Virus record (IMG/VR): IMGVR_UViG_3300031963_000571
Coordinates: 1 to 33,090 of that record
Length of the DNA: 33,090 nt
Source: a virus
Strand: one strand, 5' to 3'
In this document: positions 12,993 through 22,618 of the stretch, one piece after another
Numbering within the stretch: position 1 is the stretch's first letter
How the letters are laid out: every line of letters starts with the position of its first letter
Position numbers and translations under genes: made by a program
The notes under the pieces: generated by a model
Database searches by the model: none
What the model was told of the DNA's origin: nothing
Seen by the model: only the letters and a program-made list of their open reading frames with translations

Positions 12993-13121
12993 CTATCTAC
13001 CTTGCCCGCGGTACTTCTTAGGTTTTTGTGATTTAGGACCATATGACTTTTTACCGTTAGGTTGTGACTTACGTTTACCAAAACTGATTTTATTACTTCT
13101 TTCTGATTTACCCTTTTTCAT
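12993..13121 (-). CDS. Small highly basic protein (42 aa)
   Basis: ATG 13121 overlaps the tape-measure stop by one base (TAATG). The 42 residues (MKKGKSERSNKISFGKRKSQ, then a Pro/Gly/Lys-rich end) include about 15 Lys/Arg and no acidic residue except one Glu. The strong charge suggests binding to DNA or RNA or to acidic virion proteins. No family recognised. Tight coupling to the tape-measure gene and a 29-base gap before the protease gene support a real gene. Confidence 0.6.
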   Translation of the reverse strand: MKKGKSERSNKISFGKRKSQPNGKKSYGPKSQKPKKYRGQGR

Positions 13122-15844
13122 TATAATGTTGATAGGTCTTTAAGTCTTGCCTGTCTTTGTTGAGTTGATGTTAATTCACTCTCAACAACATAGGTCTTCA
13201 TTATTACAGGTTGTTGTTCCATCGCAGGATTTTTAACTTGTGGATTGTCAGGTAAACCGACATTTAAATCACTTGTAAACGCCGCACCACCACCCATTTG
13301 GTTCATCATAGATAATAACGGTGCGAACATAGTTACAGCACCACTTGTCATTACTGCCTCCCCATTTGATAATCTTGCGGGGATACTATCTGATTTAGGT
13401 CCACCAGGTCCTCTTACAATACCACCATCTGCATATCCTCTACCTAATTGGTTACCAGCATTTCCTCCACCACCACCTTCAGTTGACTCAAACTGTGTTC
13501 TTTTGATATTTGAAATTTGTACTGCAGTTGCAATTGCAAGTGCCGCCGCATTTACACCTTTTACAATCCAATCAAATGGTGATGGTAAAGTTGAAGGTTG
13601 TGCAAGGATTTGAATTATACCTGAAGCCGCAGACATAGTTGCGGTTGCAATTTGTAATTTCTTTCTCTTTTCAAATGCCGCTTTACTTGTCTTCGCTTCC
13701 TCATCATAAGATGATGCAATTGCACTTGTTAATCCTGCAAACGCACCTATGGTTTCACCTATGGCACTAAGTGTAGCCATCTTCTCTTGATTATCAAGGT
13801 CCTTTCTTAACTTAACATATTTCTCCTTGATTGCGGTAATTTCTTTTTCTTTACCTTCTGCCGCAGCAATTTCTCTTGCCTCAGCAGCCGCAAGAATATC
13901 TCTTTGACCATCATAGAACGCCTTAGTTCCCGCTCTGATGGCTTCTTGACGTATTTGTAAAAATCTTAATTCATCATCAAGTTTCTTAAGATTATCATCT
14001 GCTTCTTCTTTATTTCTATTTTTTGTAATTTCTCTATCTTCATTCGCATACTTCTGACGAATATTTTTTCTTACTTCTTCTTTCTCTTCCTCTAATAATT
14101 TTATAAATTCTTTGTCTTCTTCTAAATCCTCTAAATCTCTTTGTAATTTAATTTGTCTTTCAGCATCTTCTCTCTTTTTCTTATCCTCAATTGCAGCAAT
14201 TTCTATATCTTCTCTTTTTCTTGTAAACTCTTTTGCTGATTTTAAATCTTCTTCTTGTCTTTTAAGATTAATATCGTTTTGTTTTGCGTCAAATTTGAGT
14301 CTAACTTGTTCTAATAATTTGTTCTTTTTTTCATCACTAATCTGTAACGCCTTAATCTTATTTTCCTCATTGGTTTTTTGATTGGCTAATTCTTTATCCT
14401 GTCTTTCTCTATCTGTTTTTAACGATAATACCGCATTCTCTTGTTGTAATGCAAGAAGTTGTTCGTCTGCAGATTTATTATCGGCAATAATTTTATCATT
14501 CTTCGCCTTATTATCTGCAATTGTTTTATCATTTGCTGCCTTTTGTTGTTCCTTCTTCTTTTCTGCCGCCTTAATATCATCTTGAAGTTCAGCAATTTTG
14601 ATTTGGTTTCTAAGGTCTTTTACCTCTTGGTCCAATTCAAGCTGTCTTTTACCAATAGTTTCTAAATCCTTTAAGGCGTTTTCATCAGTTCTTTTTAATG
14701 TTTTGTTATATAAATCTGTTGCATCTACTAACGCCTGTTGTTTTAACGCGAAATTTTCTTTTAGACCTTCAAGACTTGCATCATTAATTTCTTTCTCTGA
14801 TGCACCCCTTGCTTTAAGTTCTGCGACTCTTAAATCTTGTCTTCTTTTTGCAGCCCTTAAATCTAAATCTAATAATGTATTGGTTCTTTCTAATTCATCA
14901 TTAAATTGTTTTTGTGCTGCTTCTGCTTCTTTAGTTCCTGATACCCAATCTGCAAATAATGTAATTAATTGACCAAGAAGAACAATTAAAACACCTATAC
15001 CCGTTGCAATTAAAACACCTTTTATAGTATTACCTAAAGTTGTAGTCCAAAAGGTTGCAGCTTTTTCTGCAACAACTAAACCTTCGGTAGTAACTGTAAG
15101 AGTTTTACCTGCAGCAACTGCCGCGACTTGACTTTCAGTTAATTTTAAAGTTTCACCTTTTAAACCTTTTACTGAAATTGATGCTTTCTCAACAACATCA
15201 TTACCATCAATAATCTCAGCATATAGCGGGTCTAAACCTTGTTTTGTTAAATTATCATATGCTTTAAGTGTATCATCTAATGTTAAATTAGTTTTGGCTA
15301 AATTTGTTTCTAAACTTGTAAATTTTGCGGTGGCATTACCAACAACGGCACCTGTTGCACCCGCTTCTGCGGCTGTATTTGATAAACTTCTACCTAAACC
15401 ATCAACATTATCTGCAGCTTCTTTTGAAGAATTTGCAACATCTTTATTGGTCTTATCAAAACCAAGAAAATTATTTGAAATTTCTACAACGTCATCTTTT
15501 ATATCACCCAAAGAATTTTTAATATCTTTGAAAGTGAATGAACTAAAGACCTTTAGTGTATCTACAACACCCAATAATGAACTACCAAATGCACCAACAG
15601 GACCAGGTAAAGTTGATAAAACACCAAAAAAGTCCTTAGACCTTACAGTTGTTTTAGCAATTTGGTCCTCTGTATCACCAATCTTTTTACGAAGAATATC
15701 AAATTGTTCAGGTTTTAAATCACCTCTTTGTAATTCTTTCTTTAATATACGGAGTTGTTGAGTAAGTGACAGGGTTTCACCATTAGCAATTTTTAAATCA
15801 CTACTGTCTATGTCATACTCAATAAAAATTTTCTTACCCGCCAT
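13121..15844 (-). CDS. Tail tape measure protein
   Basis: A 907-aa protein. Residues 1-270 are helical with Ala/Gly-rich parts. Residues 272-300 form a hydrophobic segment (GVLIATGIGVLIVLLGQLIT), typical of the membrane-spanning part of tape measures. Residues 300-700 are long coiled coils rich in Lys, Glu, Asn and Asp. The C-terminus has a Gly-rich stretch and GYADGGIVRGPGGPKSDSIP followed by ARLSNGEAVM, a hallmark of phage tape measures. At about 0.15 nm per residue it predicts a tail of about 130-140 nm. No lysozyme or peptidase motif was seen in it. It lies between adhesin genes and the protease gene, not next to a tail chaperone as usual. Confidence 0.88.
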   Translation of the reverse strand: MAGKKIFIEYDIDSSDLKIANGETLSLTQQLRILKKELQRGDLKPEQFDILRKKIGDTEDQIAKTTVRSKDFFGVLSTLPGPVGAFGSSLLGVVDTLKVFSSFTFKDIKNSLGDIKDDVVEISNNFLGFDKTNKDVANSSKEAADNVDGLGRSLSNTAAEAGATGAVVGNATAKFTSLETNLAKTNLTLDDTLKAYDNLTKQGLDPLYAEIIDGNDVVEKASISVKGLKGETLKLTESQVAAVAAGKTLTVTTEGLVVAEKAATFWTTTLGNTIKGVLIATGIGVLIVLLGQLITLFADWVSGTKEAEAAQKQFNDELERTNTLLDLDLRAAKRRQDLRVAELKARGASEKEINDASLEGLKENFALKQQALVDATDLYNKTLKRTDENALKDLETIGKRQLELDQEVKDLRNQIKIAELQDDIKAAEKKKEQQKAANDKTIADNKAKNDKIIADNKSADEQLLALQQENAVLSLKTDRERQDKELANQKTNEENKIKALQISDEKKNKLLEQVRLKFDAKQNDINLKRQEEDLKSAKEFTRKREDIEIAAIEDKKKREDAERQIKLQRDLEDLEEDKEFIKLLEEEKEEVRKNIRQKYANEDREITKNRNKEEADDNLKKLDDELRFLQIRQEAIRAGTKAFYDGQRDILAAAEAREIAAAEGKEKEITAIKEKYVKLRKDLDNQEKMATLSAIGETIGAFAGLTSAIASSYDEEAKTSKAAFEKRKKLQIATATMSAASGIIQILAQPSTLPSPFDWIVKGVNAAALAIATAVQISNIKRTQFESTEGGGGGNAGNQLGRGYADGGIVRGPGGPKSDSIPARLSNGEAVMTSGAVTMFAPLLSMMNQMGGGAAFTSDLNVGLPDNPQVKNPAMEQQPVIMKTYVVESELTSTQQRQARLKDLSTL

Positions 15845-15859
15845 AATCTTTTATAATAA

Positions 15860-16057
15860 TTATTCTGTTATATGTAGAGATAGTTCTTCTAAGAACGCTT
15901 TGTTCAAAATATTCTTATCCCCTTTTAGTTTATTGATTGAACTAAAATCTAAATGATATTTTTCAAACAATTCTCTATTTCTCAACAAACTTTCCTTATG
16001 ATTTTTAATCACAATCTCATTTAAATTCTCATTATCTATTTCAAAGTATATTTTCAT
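15860..16057 (-). CDS. Hypothetical 65-aa protein
   Basis: Not recognised. A small charged helical protein starting MKIYFEIDNENLNEIVIKNH and ending LSLHITE. It lies between the proline-threonine adhesin and the tape measure, with 15-base gaps on both sides, and is co-oriented with them. The start context is A/T-only (ATATATG). Confidence 0.65.
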   Translation of the reverse strand: MKIYFEIDNENLNEIVIKNHKESLLRNRELFEKYHLDFSSINKLKGDKNILNKAFLEELSLHITE

Positions 16058-16072
16058 ATATATGTATATATT

Positions 16073-17023
16073 TTATGGTATTGTACCACTATCAATTGTT
16101 ATTGCTATTTGTTGTATTGATGGTGCGTCCATCACATATGTATAAGTGGTAGCACTTCCTGACGATGATGGACAAGAAGATGATGAACCATTTCCATTCA
16201 TTACACACGCAATACTTGTTCCAAATTCAATACTATCAAATTGTGTTAATCCTGTTATAGTATATAAATTTGTACAACTAATAGGTAATTGTGCACCTGT
16301 ATAACCAGGTACGTTTATTGAACCACCGCCATTAATACTATAAAATAATGTTAAAGTTGATGGTGTTCCATCTACATCTTGACCATAAATTTCTAAACTA
16401 AGACCGCTTGGTTCAGGTGTTGGTGTAGGAGTAGGTGTCGGTGTACTTGTAGGTGTAGGTGTAGGTTCACCTGGTGTAGGTGTAGGAGTACTCGTTGGAG
16501 TAGGAGTTGGTGTTGGTGTTCCCGTAGGTGTTGGAGTAGGTGTTGGTGTAGGTGCAACTAAATTTAAATTTGCACAAACAGGTAAATAACATAACTCACC
16601 AATAAATCTAAATTCAAAATAATACATACCATCTGTAAAACCTGTAAGTCCTACATTTGCGGGTGTAACAGTAAAACTAAAATTATTTGTTGAACTTGTT
16701 GCTGTTGTTCCTGTTGTTGATATGTTATGTACCGTCCTCCAAGGTTTAAAATAACTTTGAGTTGGTGCCAACATATGAATAGAAACAAGAGATAAATCCC
16801 CATTAGATTGTAAAAATCTTTTTGAATTATTTAGACTCCAAGATGTTGTACCTGAAAAGGTAATACTACTTGAACTTACTGTTGTTGCAGTAAAAGTTAT
16901 AACACTTCCACTTACACAATCATCATATATATCGTGTATAATTTCTGTATCATATTCTTTCCTTACTTTGTTTGGATAAACAAAATCTGAATTAACTAAT
17001 TGTCTTATATATTTTCTACTCAT
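16073..17023 (-). CDS. Tail-associated protein with PT-repeat linker
   Basis: A 316-aa protein in three parts. Residues 1-150 are an N-terminal attachment region and a beta domain containing VITFTATT, a word shared with the propeller protein upstream (VSITFTATT). Residues 158-205 are an almost pure Pro-Thr linker. Residues 206-316 are a second beta domain (LSLEIYGQDVDGTPSTLTLF) with several Cys and Ser-rich turns. The attachment-linker-binding-domain layout suggests a host-binding accessory fibre. The PT linker is encoded by hexamer repeats prone to slippage. Binding target unknown. Confidence 0.65.
   Translation of the reverse strand: MSRKYIRQLVNSDFVYPNKVRKEYDTEIIHDIYDDCVSGSVITFTATTVSSSSITFSGTTSWSLNNSKRFLQSNGDLSLVSIHMLAPTQSYFKPWRTVHNISTTGTTATSSTNNFSFTVTPANVGLTGFTDGMYYFEFRFIGELCYLPVCANLNLVAPTPTPTPTPTGTPTPTPTPTSTPTPTPGEPTPTPTSTPTPTPTPTPEPSGLSLEIYGQDVDGTPSTLTLFYSINGGGSINVPGYTGAQLPISCTNLYTITGLTQFDSIEFGTSIACVMNGNGSSSSCPSSSGSATTYTYVMDAPSIQQIAITIDSGTIP
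16409..16552 (-). repeat. PT-dipeptide coding microsatellite
   Basis: About 144 bp of 6-bp units (plus strand GGTGTA/GGAGTA/GGTGTT variants), encoding (Pro-Thr)n with occasional Gly, Ser and Glu interruptions. A flexible extended linker. The repeat number is likely to vary between strains and is a place for assembly error. Confidence 0.85.
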
Positions 17024-17036
17024 ATTATGTTATATA

Positions 17037-17570
17037 TTAATTTTCTCCTATTTGTGTAAATGTTGCAACAAAAGAAGAACTTGCAATAGGCACATCATTA
17101 ACTACTAATACAACACTTGAAGTTGTTGGACTCATATATCTTGCTTCGGTATTTTTAAATTGTTCGGTATCAATATTATAATTAAACATAACATTACCAG
17201 AATAATTGTCTGTAAATGGTGTGGCAAAATTTAGTGTATAATATCTTAAAGAACCACTACCAGGATAAGTCCACCCTGAGGTTCCATTAATAATAAAACT
17301 TTTTGTTTTTAAACCACTATTAGTATTATTTGTTCTTTCCAATTGGTTTGTTGATGTATTATACATTACAACTTGATTTGAAGAACTACCTGATGGAATA
17401 TCTGTAACTCTTAATGAACCTGTAATTGTTGCATTACCATTATAAGGAAATACCCAATTCTCTTTTCTAACTTTATATGTAGCGGCAGAACCACTATCAT
17501 TCATTACTATATAACTACCTGAGGTATTTCCACCATATTCAGGTAGTTGTGATATTTTTATATTTGACAT
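17037..17570 (-). CDS. Short tail-fibre-like protein
   Basis: A 177-aa protein starting MSNIKISQLPEYGGNTSGSY. The ISQLP opening is common at the N-terminus of phage fibre and collar proteins and probably mediates attachment. The middle (NATITGSLRVTDIPSGSSSN) resembles the TGSL repeats of the 1241-aa fibre, and the C-terminal 90 residues form a beta domain (SLRYYTLNFATPFTDNYSGN). It lies between the propeller protein and the PT-linker protein, so this is a cluster of three host-contact candidates. Precise role unproven. Confidence 0.65.
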   Translation of the reverse strand: MSNIKISQLPEYGGNTSGSYIVMNDSGSAATYKVRKENWVFPYNGNATITGSLRVTDIPSGSSSNQVVMYNTSTNQLERTNNTNSGLKTKSFIINGTSGWTYPGSGSLRYYTLNFATPFTDNYSGNVMFNYNIDTEQFKNTEARYMSPTTSSVVLVVNDVPIASSSFVATFTQIGEN

Positions 17571-17582
17571 ATTTATAAATAT

Positions 17583-19166
17583 TTATAAATCTATTATTAA
17601 ATTTAATTCGTTTTCTGTTGTTATTGATTCTGATAATTCTGTCATTAATTCAATTTCTATATTATCACACATAAGTAAATTACCATCTCTATCACATTCA
17701 AATATTTTTCTATATGTGTTTCCGTTAACAGTAACAAATCCTCCACCCACTATTATATTACCATTATCTCTTACTGCAATACTTTCTTGTGTAGCAGAGA
17801 ATGTTTGGTCAAATAGAACGGGATTGAATGTTGTATCTAATGAACCGTCTGAATTTAATCTATATAAACCATCTATATCAGGGGATGTACTTGTAACTAA
17901 CATTAAAATTTTATTATCAGGTAGAACATAAAAATCTGTAACAACCTCACCCACAAAATATGTATCTGTGGTAAATGTTGTATCTAATGAACCATTTGAA
18001 TTTAATCTGGCTAAACCATAAGATGTACTTCCACTTATGGGAAAATCAAATATTCCACCTATCATTATTTTACCATCTGATAAAATTTCTGTAGTTAAAA
18101 CATTTGATGCAGTACCAATTGTACCAGCAAATGGTGAAGTGAAAGTACCATCAATTGAACCGTCTGAATTTAGTCTTACAATTTTATCTGCTGATGCAAC
18201 ATTATTGTAATTTAAAAAATCCCCACTAATTAACATTTTACCATCAGAATATAAACTAATATCGGTTATAATTTGTGAACTACCTGCACTATTTGTATTA
18301 CCACTAAAACTTGTATCTATACTACCGTTGGAATTTAATCTACATATATTTCTAATCGATGTTCCATTATAAGAGGTAAAATTACCACCAGCTAATATCT
18401 TACCATCTGGTTGTATTTCTAAATCATATATCTGTGGAATTGCACCACCAAAACCTGTACCTGTAACAAATGTATTATCTATGGAATAATTGTTATTAAT
18501 TCTAACAATACCATTTTTTGTTACACCTGAATATGTTGTAAATGAACCACCAAGTAATACCTTCCCATCACTTTGTTGTTCAATTGTAGAAGCAAATGCG
18601 TTTAAAGTTATAACATTAAGAGGAAACGTTGGGTCAATAGAACCATTATTATTTAACACAGTAAAACAACCTGTCACAATACCTTGGTATTGTGCGAAGT
18701 TTCCCATACAATATATCTTATTGTTAATGAGTTTCACTTCTCTTACCGCATAAGAACCGAATGGTGACAAACCCTGATTAAATCCTGTTTGAATATTTAA
18801 ACAATTTTGTACAGTACTATCAACTTTATATTCAAATCCATATGCGTCATTTCTTGTTGTTGCAGTAAATGTTATAGAGACACCAGTTATTCCTGAGGTT
18901 GATGATATGTTTGTTGTTTTAATTCCTCTATCACCATTTTCATCGTCTGTTGTATAGTCAGTTCTTGATATTGATAATGTTTTATCATAATTGTCATCAA
19001 AAAGACTTACTGTAACTACATCCCCAATATTAATATTTGAGGAATATAAATTAGACATACCATAATATGCTCTATATGTTTCATTTCCGTTCACAACAAC
19101 AGTATAATATGGACCACCTAAATCAGAGAAAAACTCGTCAAATGTAACTACTAAAGAACCTCTCAT
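17583..19166 (-). CDS. Delta-60 repeat (beta-propeller) tail adhesin
   Basis: A 527-aa protein. Residues 1-115 are an N-terminal beta domain with VSITFTATTRNDAYGFEYKV. Residues about 120-495 hold seven repeats of about 53 residues with the pattern DGK-I-hydrophobic-GG-x-F-x-x-Y-x-G then LNSNGSIDTSF (for example at 254-287, 307-342 and 363-398). This is the delta-60 repeat signature. Seven copies fit one complete seven-bladed propeller. The C-terminus is acidic. It is likely displayed on the virion to bind surface glycans or proteins. Delta-60 repeats are known mainly from large bacterial surface proteins, so acquisition from a host is possible. Confidence 0.75.
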   Translation of the reverse strand: MRGSLVVTFDEFFSDLGGPYYTVVVNGNETYRAYYGMSNLYSSNINIGDVVTVSLFDDNYDKTLSISRTDYTTDDENGDRGIKTTNISSTSGITGVSITFTATTRNDAYGFEYKVDSTVQNCLNIQTGFNQGLSPFGSYAVREVKLINNKIYCMGNFAQYQGIVTGCFTVLNNNGSIDPTFPLNVITLNAFASTIEQQSDGKVLLGGSFTTYSGVTKNGIVRINNNYSIDNTFVTGTGFGGAIPQIYDLEIQPDGKILAGGNFTSYNGTSIRNICRLNSNGSIDTSFSGNTNSAGSSQIITDISLYSDGKMLISGDFLNYNNVASADKIVRLNSDGSIDGTFTSPFAGTIGTASNVLTTEILSDGKIMIGGIFDFPISGSTSYGLARLNSNGSLDTTFTTDTYFVGEVVTDFYVLPDNKILMLVTSTSPDIDGLYRLNSDGSLDTTFNPVLFDQTFSATQESIAVRDNGNIIVGGGFVTVNGNTYRKIFECDRDGNLLMCDNIEIELMTELSESITTENELNLIIDL

Positions 19167-19180
19167 ATTTTATAAATATT

Positions 19181-22100
19181 TTATGGACACGGCGAACCAC
19201 AACTTATTATGGTCCAATTTCCTAAATCAAATAATGGATATGCATACCTTATACTTTCACAATCTACACAACCAGAAATAACTGTACTACCCAAAGAACC
19301 AAAGTATGTATCAACAGTTCCTGAAGGTGTATCATATCTGATATATCCTGTATCCGTTACGTTTATGGTCACACCAGTATTATATGTAGAACCTGTAATT
19401 GCTTGTCCGTAATTCACTCCAATTGCGTCTGCTGAGGTATAAAAGTCAGCACAATCCGTAAATACATTTAGTATTGCTTGGGTTTGTCCTGAGTTAATTA
19501 ACCATACAGGATTGTCTTGATTATATATTGTACTTATAGGTTCTTCCTCAATACTCAATAAGAAGAAATATTTATTTGGGTCAGATGTATATATTATTCC
19601 ACCCGCATCATAATCACTCTTAGTTGTTTCGTATATTGAGTAAGGGAAATATGTTGAACCTGTATAAGAAATAGAACTTGTATATCCACTTACATTACCA
19701 CCTAATGCACCCACAAAATAATCATATAGAATAGAATAATAATATAAACTTTCATATATACTATCTGTTCCTGTAAATTCTGTTTTGAATTTATAGATTG
19801 TTGATGGGTCAGTACAATAAGAATATTTAAAATATCTTGTTGGGTAACTTTGTGGATTATAGTTTGCTTGGACCAATTCTACTTTTGTAAGTTCTGCATT
19901 GGTTAAGTTAAAATTATCTATTTTATTCCAAGTGAAATATTGGTTATTGATTTTAATTAAATCTTTTGCTGTTAGATTTTTTACATCACCTAACTTCAAA
20001 TCAAAATAACCTACAATCATTCTTGTATTTTTATCAAACGCATTCTCTACTCTATTCTGATAAAATAAATTGTATAAATCTTGGTTTGTATATGCATCAA
20101 ATAATGACACACTATCACCAGCAATTGTGGTAGGTTCTTCTGAGTTGAATAAGATACAAATACTATCGTTATTAATCTTATTACTGTCAGGGTTACCCAT
20201 CGGCATTGTGTGTGAAATAACAGGAGATATTAAACCACCTGAAGGATTTGATGCATCACTCTTTGTAACTCTAAAATAAGATGTTGTTACACCTGTCAAT
20301 GTAAAAATTTCAGTAGGGTCATCCAAGAATGGTGAGAAGTTACCCAAGTTATAGAATAACTTTGGTTTTGTTTTAACACCTTTATATATCCAATCTACTT
20401 TTGATTTATCTGTACTACTAATTTCTTGTGATTGTTCAACATAAGAAACACCTAATGGGATACCTACGTCATTTGAGAATGCAGCATTAGGACCATTATT
20501 AGGATTCCACTTTCTAACAATCATCGGTGAGAAATTAGTTTTAATTTCTTTTGTTTGTGATTTAAATTCTGTTGGGTTATATACTTTATGCTCACCATAT
20601 ACCCTACTATTACTATCCTTAAAATCTTTGTTGCCTGCGTCACCATCTTCTACATCTGTAAGAATTAATTCACTCTCAACAAAGTTCTGTACGGGTTCTA
20701 CACTAAATCCTTTATCCCAAGATAATTTATCTGACCAATCATATATATTACCCGTACCAACATAATAGTTGTATGGTTCAATTATGATTTGATTCTGAAC
20801 TTCAGGGTCAGGAATAAATAACAATCCAAACTTCTTTGCAATACTTGACAGAATATCAATCTGTTTTATGTTTTGGTCTATGATTAAACTAAAATCAACA
20901 TACTGATTTTCAACAATCTCAACTGTTTGATTTGAAGTTATTGGTAAGTAAGCAAGAGGTTCAGAAGATAATCCTACATTTGATGATAAGGGTAAGAAAC
21001 CGTTGTTTACCTGTGATTCTGCCGTATATGGACACCCAAATCCACAATCTACATATTGTAATTCCGTATAGTTATAAGTCGTTCCTGTTGCATTTGCTGG
21101 TATTGTGATTGGTAATGGGTAGTTTGGAATCGTACCAAAACAAAAGGTTGTGGTAAAATCAAAGTTTAATGTAATTTCTTGGTTACAAAATACAGGGATA
21201 CCAGTTCCCTTTTTTACAACATAGAATGTCCAACTTACATCTATCTTTGGATATGTTGTTGAACAATAATTTTCAAGTTGGTAATTAGTACTTTCTACCA
21301 TTACAACTTCCACACCATCCAAACCATATGTTTGAACCTGTGGTGTTTTGTATGAAAACTTTGCCGTATCGTTGGAAAAATATCCATACATATATAATAA
21401 CTTCATCCAAGGACTTGACATAAAATCTGATTTGATTGTATATCCATATGTCTTGAATATGAGTTTTATAATTGAATATAAATTAAGTGCTGGTTTTAAT
21501 TGATTGTCTCTGATACCATCTTCAGGTGAATTAATTCTATATCGTTGTACACCATTTGAATATGCGGTAGCATTGTTTGCCCAACTTCCTAATTTTGTTG
21601 TTGTATATAATGAATTACCTGTAAGTCCTGTGAATAATACTTGTGATGTTTCACCACTAACTTGATAATTGTAACCATTATGTACCACAGGATAGAAATA
21701 ATTTGATGGTACTTCCTGTGTTGATTTTAGAGTTTCATATCTCCATCCTGCAATTACATCATCTCTTGTAAAAACGTGGTTGAAATGATAGTCAGGGTTT
21801 CTAAAATCTAAGTCTTTAAGTAAGTTATTTCCAATCTTACCATATAAATCTCCTATGTTTGAATAAAGAGTTACCTCATATTCAATCTTTCCTAATAACA
21901 CATTAACTCTATTGAGTTTCATATATCCTGTAAAATAGGATTCATCATTAATCAATACATTACATTGAACCTTTGCTGTTGCATCAAAATATAATGATTG
22001 TTGGTCCACATTAAAAAAATTCTCAAAGAACGCATTGTTCTTTTTAGAACCAGGTAACCTAACACCAACAGAATAGTCAGAGTTACGTTTACCAATATCT

Positions 22101-22615
22101 TGTATCTCGGCGTATGATTTATTTATTGTAAGTGGAATATCAGAATATAAATCTAAAAAGTCATATTCGTTTGGTATTGTTTGTAGTGTTTGATTATCAC
22201 CAACAAAATAAACACTGAATGTTCCACCTGCATATCCTGCACCTTGTTTTACCGCAACAATATCACCATCTCGTACCAAAAAATAATTCTCATTATTTGC
22301 CGCAAACGATGTAAATATTGTTCTAAAAAATTCATCACCAGGATGTTTTATAAACATCTGTAGATAATTTTGACCTATTTGAGTATTTGTTAAAGTTATA
22401 TCATAGTAAAATGTACCACTACCTGTAACCTCACATTCAAAAAATACAGATGAGTTTGGAAAATTACCTACGTATGGTGATGCACTTGTTCCACTACCAG
22501 TTGCCGTTGTACCTGTGGTAGAACCACTAAACGTCATTGACGTGGTTCCTGTAATAATTATTGAACTTGGTTTATTGGTTTGAACCCTTAAAACTGTTTG
22601 TTGTAATTGTGACAT
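19181..22615 (-). CDS. Large tail-tip / baseplate hub-like protein
   Basis: A 1144-aa protein. Residues 1-135 form a beta-sandwich (GTFYYDITLTNTQIGQNYLQ). Residues 155-260 match a pattern I associate with tail-hub proteins of Bacteroidetes phages: YAEIQDIGKRNSDYSVGVRL then PGSKKNNAFFENFFNVD and SYFTGYMKLNRVNVLLGKIE. The middle contains the FGLLFIPDPEVQNQIIIEPY region with DWSDKLSWDKGFSVEP. The C-terminal third is beta-rich. It would sit at the tail tip and organise fibres. No peptidoglycan-cutting domain recognised. It follows the 526-aa gene by 3 bases. Gene certain, role inferred from size, order and pattern. Confidence 0.65.
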   Translation of the reverse strand: MSQLQQTVLRVQTNKPSSIIITGTTSMTFSGSTTGTTATGSGTSASPYVGNFPNSSVFFECEVTGSGTFYYDITLTNTQIGQNYLQMFIKHPGDEFFRTIFTSFAANNENYFLVRDGDIVAVKQGAGYAGGTFSVYFVGDNQTLQTIPNEYDFLDLYSDIPLTINKSYAEIQDIGKRNSDYSVGVRLPGSKKNNAFFENFFNVDQQSLYFDATAKVQCNVLINDESYFTGYMKLNRVNVLLGKIEYEVTLYSNIGDLYGKIGNNLLKDLDFRNPDYHFNHVFTRDDVIAGWRYETLKSTQEVPSNYFYPVVHNGYNYQVSGETSQVLFTGLTGNSLYTTTKLGSWANNATAYSNGVQRYRINSPEDGIRDNQLKPALNLYSIIKLIFKTYGYTIKSDFMSSPWMKLLYMYGYFSNDTAKFSYKTPQVQTYGLDGVEVVMVESTNYQLENYCSTTYPKIDVSWTFYVVKKGTGIPVFCNQEITLNFDFTTTFCFGTIPNYPLPITIPANATGTTYNYTELQYVDCGFGCPYTAESQVNNGFLPLSSNVGLSSEPLAYLPITSNQTVEIVENQYVDFSLIIDQNIKQIDILSSIAKKFGLLFIPDPEVQNQIIIEPYNYYVGTGNIYDWSDKLSWDKGFSVEPVQNFVESELILTDVEDGDAGNKDFKDSNSRVYGEHKVYNPTEFKSQTKEIKTNFSPMIVRKWNPNNGPNAAFSNDVGIPLGVSYVEQSQEISSTDKSKVDWIYKGVKTKPKLFYNLGNFSPFLDDPTEIFTLTGVTTSYFRVTKSDASNPSGGLISPVISHTMPMGNPDSNKINNDSICILFNSEEPTTIAGDSVSLFDAYTNQDLYNLFYQNRVENAFDKNTRMIVGYFDLKLGDVKNLTAKDLIKINNQYFTWNKIDNFNLTNAELTKVELVQANYNPQSYPTRYFKYSYCTDPSTIYKFKTEFTGTDSIYESLYYYSILYDYFVGALGGNVSGYTSSISYTGSTYFPYSIYETTKSDYDAGGIIYTSDPNKYFFLLSIEEEPISTIYNQDNPVWLINSGQTQAILNVFTDCADFYTSADAIGVNYGQAITGSTYNTGVTINVTDTGYIRYDTPSGTVDTYFGSLGSTVISGCVDCESIRYAYPLFDLGNWTIISCGSPCP

Positions 22616-22618
22616 ATA

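Noticed and set aside
13245-15761. Several plus-strand frames of 90-155 codons opposite the tape measure
   Set aside because: They are antisense shadows of a coiled-coil gene, with Ser/Leu-rich low-complexity translations, no start context and no neighbours in that direction.
13121-15844. Cell-wall hydrolase domain inside the tape measure
   Set aside because: No lysozyme, NlpC/P60 or M23 motif is visible. The sequence is coiled coil, one hydrophobic segment and the usual Gly-rich C-terminus.
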